Shown here: positions 22,788 to 30,310 of the stretch, piece after piece
Position numbering within the stretch: the first letter of the stretch is position 1
Layout of the letters: every line of letters starts with the position of its first letter
Source: Stakelama marina
GTDB lineage: Bacteria > Pseudomonadota > Alphaproteobacteria > Sphingomonadales > Sphingomonadaceae
Length of the DNA: 64,000 bases
Reading direction: 5' to 3'
NCBI RefSeq assembly: GCF_018122655.1
Contig: NZ_JAGRQC010000002.1
Span: 558,001 to 622,000, forward strand
Program-made: the position numbers and the translations under genes
The notes under the pieces: generated by a model
Told to the model about the DNA's origin: nothing
The model's database searches: none
The model's input: only the letters and a program-made list of their open reading frames with translations

Positions 22788-25154
22788 TCAGAACTTCACG
22801 CCAAAGGTGACGAACACCTGACGCGGGCTGCCATAATAGGCGGTCAGCACGCCCTCTGCCCCCAGTGTCGAGATGTAGTTGCCGTTCGCATCCTTCACGA
22901 AAGCGCCCGTATCGGGGTTCTGCGCCAGGAAGTTGTACCCCGAGGTGATATAGCGCTTGTCGAACAGGTTGCGGCCGTGAAGGCCGATCGTGAAGCGGTC
23001 ATCGGGCGCATGCCACACGATATTGGCGTCGAACAGTGCATAGCCGGGCTGATCGAGCATCGGCGTCGCCAGCTCGAACTGCTGCGTCTTGCTGCGATAC
23101 GAAACGGTGCCGGTAACGTCGAGGTCGCCGCCGCCGACCGGCGCCGAATAGCCGAGCGTGCCGCTGGCGGTCCATTCGGGCGTATTCTGGAACGCACGCT
23201 CATCGGCGACATCGATACCGCGGCTGTCGATGAACTGCGTGTATTTGGCGTCGATATAGCCAAGCGTCCAGGCGAAGGTCAGCTTGTCGCCAGGCGCGCC
23301 GAAATCGCGCAGCGGAACGGCATTGCCCTCGAACTCGATGCCCTTGATCCGTGCCTTGCCGGCATTGGTGGTGACGCCGATGAAGGTCTGCTGACCGTTG
23401 ATCGTCGTTCCCACCGAACCCGGCACCTGCACGTCGGTGTAATCGGCATAGAAGCCGTCAAGCGCGAGGTTCAGGCGGCGGTCGAACAGCGACGCCTTGT
23501 AGCCGACTTCATAGCTGTCGACCTTTTCGGGGTCGAAGGTCATGAACCGGTACACCTCGTCATAGCTGACGGTGCCGTCGCCGTTGAAATCGGGCGCCGC
23601 CGTCGTCACGCCGCGCGGGTCGAACCCGCCGCCCTTGAAGCCCTGCGAATAGCTCGCGTAGATCGTCTGGTCGGGCGTCGGTTTGTAGCTGAGCGATGCG
23701 CGCGGGGTGAACTGCTTGAAATTACGGCTGCCGCGGAAATCGGACTGTTGCAGGATCAGCGTCCCGGCACCGCCGAAATAGGGCGAGCCGCCGCCGATAT
23801 AGACGCCGCGATTGACGACCGAACTGCGCGTATCCCATGTGTACCGCCCGCCCAGCGAGAGGCTGATCTGCGGCGTGAAATCATAGGTGAAATCGCCGAA
23901 CAGCGCGACGGTGTCGGTACCGACATTGCCGAAGGTCAGCGCGGTCACCGTTCCCGGAAGCCGCACGTCGAACACCGTGCGCGCCTTGGCATCGAGATAA
24001 TAGATGCCGACCAGACCGTTCAGCTTGCCGGTATCGACCAGCGCCTGCATTTCCTGCGAGAACTGCTCGTTATTGTAACGTGCAGGTACGTCGAGATCGA
24101 CCGCGGGCAGCGCGTCGAAATCGATCGGCGTGTCGCTGTCATCCTTGCGGTAGCCGGTGATCGACCGCACCGTCAGCCAGTCCGACGGCCGCATCTCGGC
24201 GAGCAGCGTTCCGCCATAGGCGGTGACGTCCTGCGTCGGATCGAGCAGCCCGCCCCGGCTGTCATAGACATTGTCGAGCGGCGCCTGATTGGTCGCCAGG
24301 CTGGTGATCAGCCGGTGACCACCGCGGGCATTGCTCTTGTCGTGCGTATAGTCGCCCGAAAGCCGCAGGAAGAATTCGCTCGACGGTTCGAATTCGAACG
24401 ACGCGCGGCCCGCCCAGATGTCCTTGTTGTAGTTCTGCTGACCCGTAGTCAGATTTTCGCCGAAGCCGTCGCGGCTGAGGCGGGCACCGGCCAGACCGAC
24501 GCGCAACGTATCGGTCAGCGGCGCGCTGCCCGAAACCACCAGATCGGCCTGGTTGTACGTGCCATAGGTCGCCCGTGCGCGAAGCTCGGGCTTGTCGGGG
24601 TTGAGCCGCTTGGTGACATATTTGATCGCGCCGCCGATCGTGTTGCGGCCGTACAGCGTGCCCTGCGGACCGCGCAGCACTTCGATGCGCTGGACGTCGT
24701 AGATGTCGAGCACCGCCGCCTGCGGACGCGCCAGATAGACATCGTCCAGATAGATGCCGACACCGGGTTCGAACCCCGCGACCGGGTCCTGCTGACCGAC
24801 GCCGCGGATGAAGGCGGTCAGCGTCGAATTGGTGCCGCGCGAAGGCTCCAGCGTCACGTTGGGCGTCGTGTTGGAAATATCGGTGATGTCGATCGCGCCC
24901 GCCTGTTGCAGCTCTTCGCCGCTATAGGCGGTGACCGCGATCGGCACGTCAATCAGGCTTTCCGAGCGGCGACGCGCGGTGACGACGATCAGCCCTTCCT
25001 CGCTCGGCGTGGTCGCCTGCGCATCCTGCTGCGTCTGCGTGGTGGCGTCATTCTGCCCGGCATCGCTTTGCGCGAGCGCGGGCGGCGCGGCGAACATCGT
25101 GACGGCCGCACCGGCCAGCAGAATCGAACGCGCAGAGATATTCGTGGCGAGCAT
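22788..25154 (-). CDS. TonB-dependent outer membrane receptor
   Basis: A 788-aa receptor. Residues 1-31 form a signal peptide ending PALAQ. A TonB-box-like segment (EEGLIVVTARRR) is near residue 55, followed by a plug domain (about 60-175, with RGVGQQDP and LYGRNTIGGAIKYVTK), and then a long beta-barrel ending in Phe, as outer membrane proteins do. The start ATG at 25154 follows GGGAGGAAGAGG. It belongs to the large sphingomonad receptor family used for aromatics, sterols or glycosides rather than siderophores only. A divergent TetR gene shares its promoter region. Confidence 0.9.
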   Translation of the reverse strand: MLATNISARSILLAGAAVTMFAAPPALAQSDAGQNDATTQTQQDAQATTPSEEGLIVVTARRRSESLIDVPIAVTAYSGEELQQAGAIDITDISNTTPNVTLEPSRGTNSTLTAFIRGVGQQDPVAGFEPGVGIYLDDVYLARPQAAVLDIYDVQRIEVLRGPQGTLYGRNTIGGAIKYVTKRLNPDKPELRARATYGTYNQADLVVSGSAPLTDTLRVGLAGARLSRDGFGENLTTGQQNYNKDIWAGRASFEFEPSSEFFLRLSGDYTHDKSNARGGHRLITSLATNQAPLDNVYDSRGGLLDPTQDVTAYGGTLLAEMRPSDWLTVRSITGYRKDDSDTPIDFDALPAVDLDVPARYNNEQFSQEMQALVDTGKLNGLVGIYYLDAKARTVFDVRLPGTVTALTFGNVGTDTVALFGDFTYDFTPQISLSLGGRYTWDTRSSVVNRGVYIGGGSPYFGGAGTLILQQSDFRGSRNFKQFTPRASLSYKPTPDQTIYASYSQGFKGGGFDPRGVTTAAPDFNGDGTVSYDEVYRFMTFDPEKVDSYEVGYKASLFDRRLNLALDGFYADYTDVQVPGSVGTTINGQQTFIGVTTNAGKARIKGIEFEGNAVPLRDFGAPGDKLTFAWTLGYIDAKYTQFIDSRGIDVADERAFQNTPEWTASGTLGYSAPVGGGDLDVTGTVSYRSKTQQFELATPMLDQPGYALFDANIVWHAPDDRFTIGLHGRNLFDKRYITSGYNFLAQNPDTGAFVKDANGNYISTLGAEGVLTAYYGSPRQVFVTFGVKF

Positions 25155-25214
25155 ATCCTCTTCCTCCCCTAGGATCTCCCGGCTTCGATGCCGGGTTGTA
25201 CCTCGTTGACGAAA

Positions 25215-25243
25215 GCTATAGTGAAACCTGAACCGGGTTTCAA
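25215..25243 (-). promoter_or_regulatory. Receptor promoter overlapped by a TetR-type operator
   Basis: On the minus strand TTGAAA (25243-25238) and TATAGC (25220-25215) are 17 bases apart, a good sigma-70-type match. A dyad TGAAACC-N7-GGTTTCA (25222-25242) fills the region between the two boxes. A repressor bound there would block the promoter, and the divergent TetR-family gene starts 28 bases away, so it is the natural candidate. Confidence 0.65.
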
Positions 25244-25269
25244 CTTTGGATGAGTGGGGAGGAAGCCGA

Positions 25270-25917
25270 ATGGCCGCGAAGCGTGGCATTGGCGCAACGG
25301 ACGCCTCCGAAAGCGCGCCCAGCGCAGCGAGCAGTGGCAAGGAACCGCGCACCGCGCGCGGCCGCCGAACGCTACGCGCGATCCTCGACGCGGCAGCGGT
25401 CGAATTCGGCGAAAAGGGCTTTCACGAAGGATCGGTCAGCGGCATCACGCGCCGCGCCGGGGTCGCGCTGGGCAGTTTCTACACCTATTTCGATTCAAAG
25501 GACGATGTGTTCCGTGCGCTGGTGCGCGATATGTCGGGCCAGGTTCGCGACCATGTCGCGCCCGGCCTGCGCAGCGCAGATCACCAGATCGCGGCCGAGC
25601 GCGCCGGCCTGTTCCACTTCATCGAATTCGTGCGCGAGCACAAGGAAATCTACCGCATCATCGACGAGGCGGAATTCGTCGACCCCGAAAGCTTTCGCCA
25701 GCATTATGCGACGACGGCCGATCGCATTCGCACCCGTCTCGAGGATGCCGCCGAACGCGGCGAGCTGCGCGGCGGCATGTCCGAAGTCCATGCCTGGGCG
25801 ATCATGGGGATGAACGTGTTTCTGGGGCTCCGCTACGGGGTGTGGGACGAAGACATGGCGCCCGGCGATGTCGCCGACACGGTCGCCGACATGCTGAAGC
25901 GCGGTATCGGGGCCTGA
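25270..25917 (+). CDS. TetR-family transcriptional regulator
   Basis: About 215 aa. After a Ser/Ala-rich N-terminal extension, residues 35-85 form the TetR helix-turn-helix (ILDAAAVEFGEKGFHEGSVS, then GVALGSFYTYFDSKDDVFRA). The C-terminal domain is all-helical, with a ligand or dimer domain of the AcrR/FadR-like sort. The start chosen is the ATG at 25270 after GAGGAAG; a TTG at 25246 is also in frame. It is divergent from the TonB-dependent receptor and probably controls it through the dyad between them. Confidence 0.88.
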   Translation: MAAKRGIGATDASESAPSAASSGKEPRTARGRRTLRAILDAAAVEFGEKGFHEGSVSGITRRAGVALGSFYTYFDSKDDVFRALVRDMSGQVRDHVAPGLRSADHQIAAERAGLFHFIEFVREHKEIYRIIDEAEFVDPESFRQHYATTADRIRTRLEDAAERGELRGGMSEVHAWAIMGMNVFLGLRYGVWDEDMAPGDVADTVADMLKRGIGA

Positions 25918-26002
25918 CACCAGACTGACCGGCGGTTCGGGCCGGGCGCAAATCGCTGCGATCATGACGGGGCCGAGGGCGTCCCCTCGCACGGCATACG
26001 CC

Positions 26003-26320
26003 TCAGTCTTCTTCGGCGATCCGCACGCGCAGCCCGTCGAGTTCGGCCGTATAGGGAATCTGGCACGACAGGCGCGAAGTTTCGTCGCGGTCCATCGAGC
26101 TGTCGAGCAGGTCGTTCTCGTCCTCGCCCATCGGCGGGAGTTTGGCCGCAAATTCCGGGTCGACATGCACATGGCAGGTGGCGCACGAACAGCAGCCGCC
26201 GCACAGCGCAAGCAGTTCGTCGAACCCGTTGTCGCGAATATTCTCCATAACGGTCAGGCCGGTCTGCGCCTCGACCTCATGTTCTTTTCCATCGCGGGTG
26301 GTGACGATAAGCTTGGGCAT
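26003..26320 (-). CDS. 2Fe-2S ferredoxin, adrenodoxin/putidaredoxin type
   Basis: A 105-aa plant/vertebrate-fold ferredoxin. [16 protein letters not shown] and a final Cys in RLSCQIPYT supply the cluster ligands, with spacing typical of ferredoxins that feed P450s and oxygenases in sphingomonads. It could support the P450 encoded at 49932-51185, but it is far away and no ferredoxin reductase is visible near either gene. It is a stand-alone gene on the minus strand. Confidence 0.9.
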   Translation of the reverse strand: MPKLIVTTRDGKEHEVEAQTGLTVMENIRDNGFDELLALCGGCCSCATCHVHVDPEFAAKLPPMGEDENDLLDSSMDRDETSRLSCQIPYTAELDGLRVRIAEED

Positions 26321-26390
26321 CGATGTCTCCGTAACGGGCCGTTCCAGCGCAAATGCCGTCTGGCGGCCGCATTTTCAAGGATTTCAGCCG

Positions 26391-27014
26391 ATGGGCCTCA
26401 GCGCCGACCAGCTTCGCACCTCGCTCGACGCGCTTGCCGTAGCGGAACCCGCCTTCGCCACCGCGATCGAACGCGCCGGCTATCCCGAACCCCGCATCCG
26501 CGACCGCGGCTATGCGACGCTGCTGCGCACCATCGTCGGCCAGCAGGTCAGCGTGGCGGCGGCAACGTCGATCTGGAACAAGCTCGATGCCGCGCTGGGC
26601 GATGCGACCGATCCCGCCGCGCTGCTCGCCGCCAGCGACGACGAACTTCGCGGCGCCGGGCTCTCGCGCCAGAAACAGAGCTATGCGCGCAGCCTTGCCG
26701 ACGAAGTGACGAGCGGCGCACTCGACCTCTCCCACCTGCCCGAAAACGACGAGGAAGCAATCAAGCAACTCGTCCGGATCAAGGGGATCGGCCGCTGGTC
26801 GGCGGAAATCTACCTTCTCTTCGCCGAAGGACGCCCCGATGTCTGGCCCGCGGGCGACCTTGCCGTGCAGATCGAGATCGGCCGCATCCTCGGCCACGAG
26901 GCGCGGCCCAGCGAAAAGCTCGTGCGCGAGCTGGCCGAATCCTGGCGCCCGCATCGCGGCGCGGCGGCGATCTTCGCCTGGCACCATTATGGTACGCCGA
27001 TGCCGGTGGGCTGA
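26391..27014 (+). CDS. alkA: DNA-3-methyladenine glycosylase II
   Basis: A 207-aa base-excision repair enzyme of the helix-hairpin-helix superfamily. LLRTIVGQQVSVAAAT opens the domain, LVRIKGIGRWSAEIYLLF is the HhH motif, and the Asp in PAGDLAVQ is in the catalytic position. It lacks the N-terminal domain of E. coli AlkA, so it belongs to the shorter group common in alphaproteobacteria. The start is the ATG at 26391. Confidence 0.88.
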   Translation: MGLSADQLRTSLDALAVAEPAFATAIERAGYPEPRIRDRGYATLLRTIVGQQVSVAAATSIWNKLDAALGDATDPAALLAASDDELRGAGLSRQKQSYARSLADEVTSGALDLSHLPENDEEAIKQLVRIKGIGRWSAEIYLLFAEGRPDVWPAGDLAVQIEIGRILGHEARPSEKLVRELAESWRPHRGAAAIFAWHHYGTPMPVG

Positions 27015-27045
27015 CCGATCGCCCCGCCTGATAGCGATACCAGAT

Positions 27046-27065
27046 ATTGTCTTGCGCAGGACAAT
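27046..27065. promoter_or_regulatory. Near-perfect 20-bp palindrome upstream of the lacI-type gene
   Basis: ATTGTC-TTGCGCAG-GACAAT is symmetric at 18 of 20 positions and ends 40 bases before the regulator's start codon. Its size and symmetry fit an operator; autoregulation by the LacI-family protein is the simple reading. It differs from the dyad upstream of the sugar transporter, so the two need not bind the same protein. Confidence 0.55.
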
Positions 27066-27105
27066 TTACATTCCACATCCCCCGAAACCGTGCTAGCCGA
27101 AGGAC

Positions 27106-28131
27106 ATGCAGGCAAGCAGACGCGCGACGATCATCGATGTGGCGAGAGAAGCCGGGGTTTCGATCAAGACCGTTTCACGCGTGTTCAACGACGCGCCCAA
27201 TGTCAGCGCTAAGATGCGTCAACGCGTGCAGGAAGCGGCAAACAGCCTGCACTACCACCCAAACATCGTCGCTCAGGGACTGGTCGGCAGGCGTTCCTAT
27301 CTGCTCGGCCTGTTCTACGAAAACCCCAGTCCCAACTATGTCGTCGAACTCCAGCGCGGCGCGGTCGAGCGGTTGCAGGGAGAACGCTACCGGCTGATCG
27401 TGTTGCCGGTCGAAAAGGCATCGGCGATCGCCGACAACATCCTCGCCTATGTCCGCTCGGCTGCGCTCGACGGAATCGTCCTGACGCCGCCCGCCTCGGA
27501 CAATCCGGTCATTCTCGAACGATTGTCGGAGGCCGGCTTCCCGTTCGTCCGGGTGGCCCCGACCACCGCGCCCGACGCCGGCCCGCGCCACGTCACCGAC
27601 GATGCCGCCGCCGCGCGCGAAATGACCGAGTATCTGATCGCGCTCGGCCATCGCCGCATCGCCGTCATCAAGGGCGATCCCAGCCATCCGTCGACCGAGG
27701 CGCGGATGCGCGGTTTCCGCGAGGCGATGGCGGCGCGTGATATCGAGGTCGCCGAAGCACTGGTCGAGCAGGGCATGTTTCAGTTCGACAGCGGGCAACG
27801 CGCCGCGCAACGACTGCTCGAACGCCCCGACCGCCCGACCGCCATCTTTGCGCAGAACGACGATATGGCGGCCGGTGCGATCATGGCGGCACACGATCTG
27901 GGCCTGAAGGTTTCCGAAGATATTTCGGTCGCCGGATTCGACGACAGCGCGATTGCGAGGATGGTCTGGCCGCGCATCACGACGATCCATCAGCCGGTGT
28001 TCGACATGGCGCGCGCCGCGACCGACACGCTGGTCGCCATGCTCGAAGATGCGCCGCACGAGGATGCTGTCGAACATCCCTTTTCGCTCGTCACGCGCCA
28101 ATCGACCGGCCCCGTTCCCGGCACAAGCTGA
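27106..28131 (+). CDS. LacI-family transcriptional regulator
   Basis: A 341-aa regulator. Residues 6-55 form the LacI helix-turn-helix and hinge (TIIDVAREAGVSIKTVSRVF). The remainder is a periplasmic-binding-protein-like sugar domain (GLFYENPSPNYV to the C-terminus), with DDMAAGAIMAAHDLGLKV and SVAGFDDS as family segments. The next gene on the strand is a FucP-like sugar transporter, so a sugar response is likely. Confidence 0.9.
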   Translation: MQASRRATIIDVAREAGVSIKTVSRVFNDAPNVSAKMRQRVQEAANSLHYHPNIVAQGLVGRRSYLLGLFYENPSPNYVVELQRGAVERLQGERYRLIVLPVEKASAIADNILAYVRSAALDGIVLTPPASDNPVILERLSEAGFPFVRVAPTTAPDAGPRHVTDDAAAAREMTEYLIALGHRRIAVIKGDPSHPSTEARMRGFREAMAARDIEVAEALVEQGMFQFDSGQRAAQRLLERPDRPTAIFAQNDDMAAGAIMAAHDLGLKVSEDISVAGFDDSAIARMVWPRITTIHQPVFDMARAATDTLVAMLEDAPHEDAVEHPFSLVTRQSTGPVPGTS

Positions 28132-28183
28132 ACCTCCGCCCGAGCCACAGCTGATCTTGCGCCCAAGCCGCAAAAAACAGCAA

Positions 28184-28200
28184 TTGATAACGTTGGTCAA
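28184..28200. promoter_or_regulatory. LacI-type operator candidate upstream of the sugar transporter
   Basis: TTGATAACGTTGGTCAA is a near-dyad built on a central AACGTT, a core seen in many LacI-family operators. It lies 72 bases before the transporter start codon and downstream of the regulator gene. The two halves are not perfectly symmetric, so the call is tentative. Confidence 0.45.
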
Positions 28201-28271
28201 TTTATGGTCTAAGGGCTGCCGCTAACGAACGGGCCGGCCTGCACCGGCACAAGCCGGGAGAGGTTTCAGCT

Positions 28272-29552
28272 ATGACGGGCAAGGCAACGGCCGGGGCGCG
28301 TGCGGCATTCATCGTGGTCACGTGCCTTTTCTTCGCGTGGGGCTTCATCACCTCGAACAACGACCCGCTGATCGCCGCGCTGCGCGGTATCTACACGCTC
28401 AGCATCGCCGAGGGCATGCTGACGCAATTCGCCTTCTTCCTCGCCTATTTCGTCGTTTCGTTGCCGGCTGCAGCATTGCTGGCGCGGCTCGGCCATAGCC
28501 GGACGATCATCACGTCGCTGCTCGTGATGGTCGGGGCGTGCCTGCTCGTGCTCGTCGCGTCGCAGTTCGAGCAATATGTGCTCGTCCTGGTGTCGCTGTT
28601 CATCATGGCGAGCGGCATCACCGCGCTCCAGGTTGCGGCAAATCCGCTTGCGGCGTCGCTCGGCCCGCCCGAGACGAGCCATTTCCGGCTTACGCTGGCG
28701 CAGGCGTTCAACTCGCTCGGCGTCGTGCTCGGCGTCAATATCGGATCGAAGATCATGCTGCGCGAGGATGTATTCGGCGCGGGCGGCCAGATCGCCGAGG
28801 GCGTGTCGCGCGGCCAGGCGCTCAGCGCCGTCGATCATGCCTTTGTGCTGATCGGCATCGCGGTCGCGGCACTCGCCATACTCATCTTCGCCTTTCGCCG
28901 CCGGATCGACGAATCGGCGGCGAAAGGCGAAATCGAGAACGCCTCGCCGCTGGAGGCGCTACGCTCTGGTTGGGCGCAGTTCGGCGCGATCGCAATCTTT
29001 CTCTATGTCGGCGCCGAAGTGACGATCGGCAGCATCATGATCAACTTCCTCAACCGTCCCGACGTGCTCGGCGTGTCGCTAAAGACGGCAGGCGATTTCT
29101 ACCTCACCTGGCTCTATTGGGGCGGCGCGCTGGTCGGGCGCTTCATCGGCAGCGCGGTACTGACGCGGGTTCGCGCCAGCCATCTGCTGACGGGCGCCGC
29201 GATCGTGGCCGCCTGCCTTGCCGCCGCCGCCTTTGCGCTGACGGGGCCGGCATCGGCCTATTGCGCGCTCGCGGTCGGCTTCTTCAATTCGATCATGTTC
29301 CCGACGATCTTCTCGCTGACGCTCGAACGGTCAAAGGCCTCGAACGCTTCGATTTCCGGTCTGCTGTGCATGGCGATCGTCGGTGGCGCCGTGCTGCCCT
29401 GGGCGTCAGGCAAGATCGCCGATGCCACCGGCATGATCGGCACGACCTTCGTTCTGCCGGTTATCGCCTATATCGGCATCACCATCTTCGCCGCCGCAGG
29501 TCGCAACGTCGGCGTGCGACCGGACGAGGCAACACCCGCATCGCCGCACTGA
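28272..29552 (+). CDS. FucP-type sugar MFS transporter
   Basis: A 426-aa protein with 12 predicted membrane helices. FAWGFITSNNDPLIAALR at the N-terminus and ALQVAANPLAASLGP after helix 4 are hallmarks of the fucose/glucose-galactose:proton symporter group. The sugar cannot be told from sequence; a sphingomonad might use it for glucose, fucose or an oligosaccharide product. The LacI-type gene directly upstream and the dyad between them support inducible expression. Confidence 0.88.
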   Translation: MTGKATAGARAAFIVVTCLFFAWGFITSNNDPLIAALRGIYTLSIAEGMLTQFAFFLAYFVVSLPAAALLARLGHSRTIITSLLVMVGACLLVLVASQFEQYVLVLVSLFIMASGITALQVAANPLAASLGPPETSHFRLTLAQAFNSLGVVLGVNIGSKIMLREDVFGAGGQIAEGVSRGQALSAVDHAFVLIGIAVAALAILIFAFRRRIDESAAKGEIENASPLEALRSGWAQFGAIAIFLYVGAEVTIGSIMINFLNRPDVLGVSLKTAGDFYLTWLYWGGALVGRFIGSAVLTRVRASHLLTGAAIVAACLAAAAFALTGPASAYCALAVGFFNSIMFPTIFSLTLERSKASNASISGLLCMAIVGGAVLPWASGKIADATGMIGTTFVLPVIAYIGITIFAAAGRNVGVRPDEATPASPH

Positions 29553-29932
29553 GCGACGACACACGGAAACCCGGCGGGATCAAGCCCGCCGGGACAGCGC
29601 GGCGATTGCGCCAAGCCGATGTTCGTTTGCGCCCCGCAATTCATGGAAACAGGGGTGCCACGCGCCCTCGTGGCGAGGGCTCGCCCGCTATCGACTGGCA
29701 GTTCAAACTTTTCCGCCCACACCTGGTGCAGCGCAATGCCTGGATTGATGACAGCTTGTAGGAACGGCGAAGCCAGCCGCAAGAACGGGCACGAGAACTC
29801 TACGCCAACCGGATTGTTTGCGGCGGCGGGCGATTGTTAGGCCCCGACTTTCGGCCCCAAGCGCGAACCCGCTGACAAGGCTCCACAAGCTCGTTCGGGA
29901 TTGTGGGATCTGCCTGTCCGGCTCTGTCGCAC
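29553..29932. other. Intergenic stretch with a GC hairpin, no gene seen
   Basis: About 380 bases between the sugar transporter and the tracrRNA terminator. A perfect 9-bp stem with a 6-base loop (CCCGGCGGG at 29570-29578 with its complement at 29585-29593) could end the transporter transcript, though it lacks a T-run. Short open frames on both strands show no recognisable protein. Confidence 0.5.
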
Positions 29933-30010
29933 AAAAAAGGCGGGGCCGTAGCCCCGCCCTTATTTGGTGCAGTCAAGCCGCTTGTTAACAGCTGGCCTGC
30001 GATCTCTGAG
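29933..30010 (-). ncRNA. tracrRNA of the type II-C CRISPR system
   Basis: On the minus strand the RNA would begin at about 30010 with CUCAGAGAUCGCAGGCC, a perfect 17-nt complement of the CRISPR repeat read on the minus strand. The following AGCUGUUAAC continues the pairing, with wobbles and one bulge, to the very first bases of the repeat (GUUGCGG...). A short middle region follows, then an 8-bp GC stem closed by a UACG tetraloop (29958-29939) and six U residues, a textbook intrinsic terminator. Predicted length is about 78 nt. It directs crRNA maturation and Cas9 loading. It lies upstream of cas9 and is transcribed divergently. Confidence 0.88.
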
Positions 30011-30016
30011 GCGCTG

Positions 30017-30045
30017 AGAATTCATTGAATTCGCGCCGAAGTCAA
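30017..30045 (-). promoter_or_regulatory. Candidate tracrRNA promoter
   Basis: TTGACT (30045-30040) and a weak -10 box AATTCT (30022-30017) are 17 bases apart on the minus strand. A start about seven bases downstream falls at 30010, exactly where the anti-repeat begins. The -35 match is strong and the -10 match is only three of six. Confidence 0.45.
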
Positions 30046-30153
30046 GAAGCCAGCTGCAACTAAGAGCCAATGGCCATTGCCAAAGCATGACGCATGAACT
30101 CAAGAACGGAAGCAGAGTTGGAATTCCACTTCCTGACGCTATATGACATACAA

Positions 30154-30211
30154 CAACTTTCCGAAAGTTGGCGATCCAGTGCTGTAGTTTGGACCTATAG
30201 CACTGGATCGC
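30154..30211. promoter_or_regulatory. Two adjacent long dyads upstream of cas9
   Basis: A perfect palindrome CAACTTTC-C-GAAAGTTG (30154-30170) abuts a second inverted repeat with 17-bp arms (30171-30187 and 30195-30211), 16 of 17 positions matched, around a 7-base centre. A possible cas9 promoter (TTGGAC at 30189-30194, TATCAT at 30213-30218) overlaps the second dyad. The position between divergent tracrRNA and cas9 suggests regulation of the system. No regulator gene is adjacent. Confidence 0.6.
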
Positions 30212-30250
30212 GTATCATCACGCTGACCACTCACCTCGCGCATTCGAGGG

Positions 30251-30279
30251 TTGACGTCAATCCCCTAAGAGCCAATAAA
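30251..30279 (+). promoter_or_regulatory. Candidate cas9 promoter
   Basis: TTGACG (30251-30256) and AATAAA (30274-30279) are 17 bases apart, matching the sigma-70 consensus at five and four of six positions. The predicted start near 30287 leaves a short leader of about 24 bases before the cas9 ATG. An alternative promoter lies at 30189-30218. Confidence 0.45.
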
Positions 30280-30310
30280 GCATTATCACTGAAGGGCGGC
30301 GGGGACGAGC

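Noticed and set aside
29468-29782. 104-codon minus-strand frame overlapping the sugar transporter 3' end
   Set aside because: Begins in intergenic DNA and runs antisense into the transporter gene; no similarity recognised.
29994-30075. tracrRNA on the plus strand, with hairpins at 30018-30032 and 30067-30078
   Set aside because: Pairing with the repeat breaks after the 17-nt core and relies on wobbles, and no T-run terminator follows; the minus strand fits far better.
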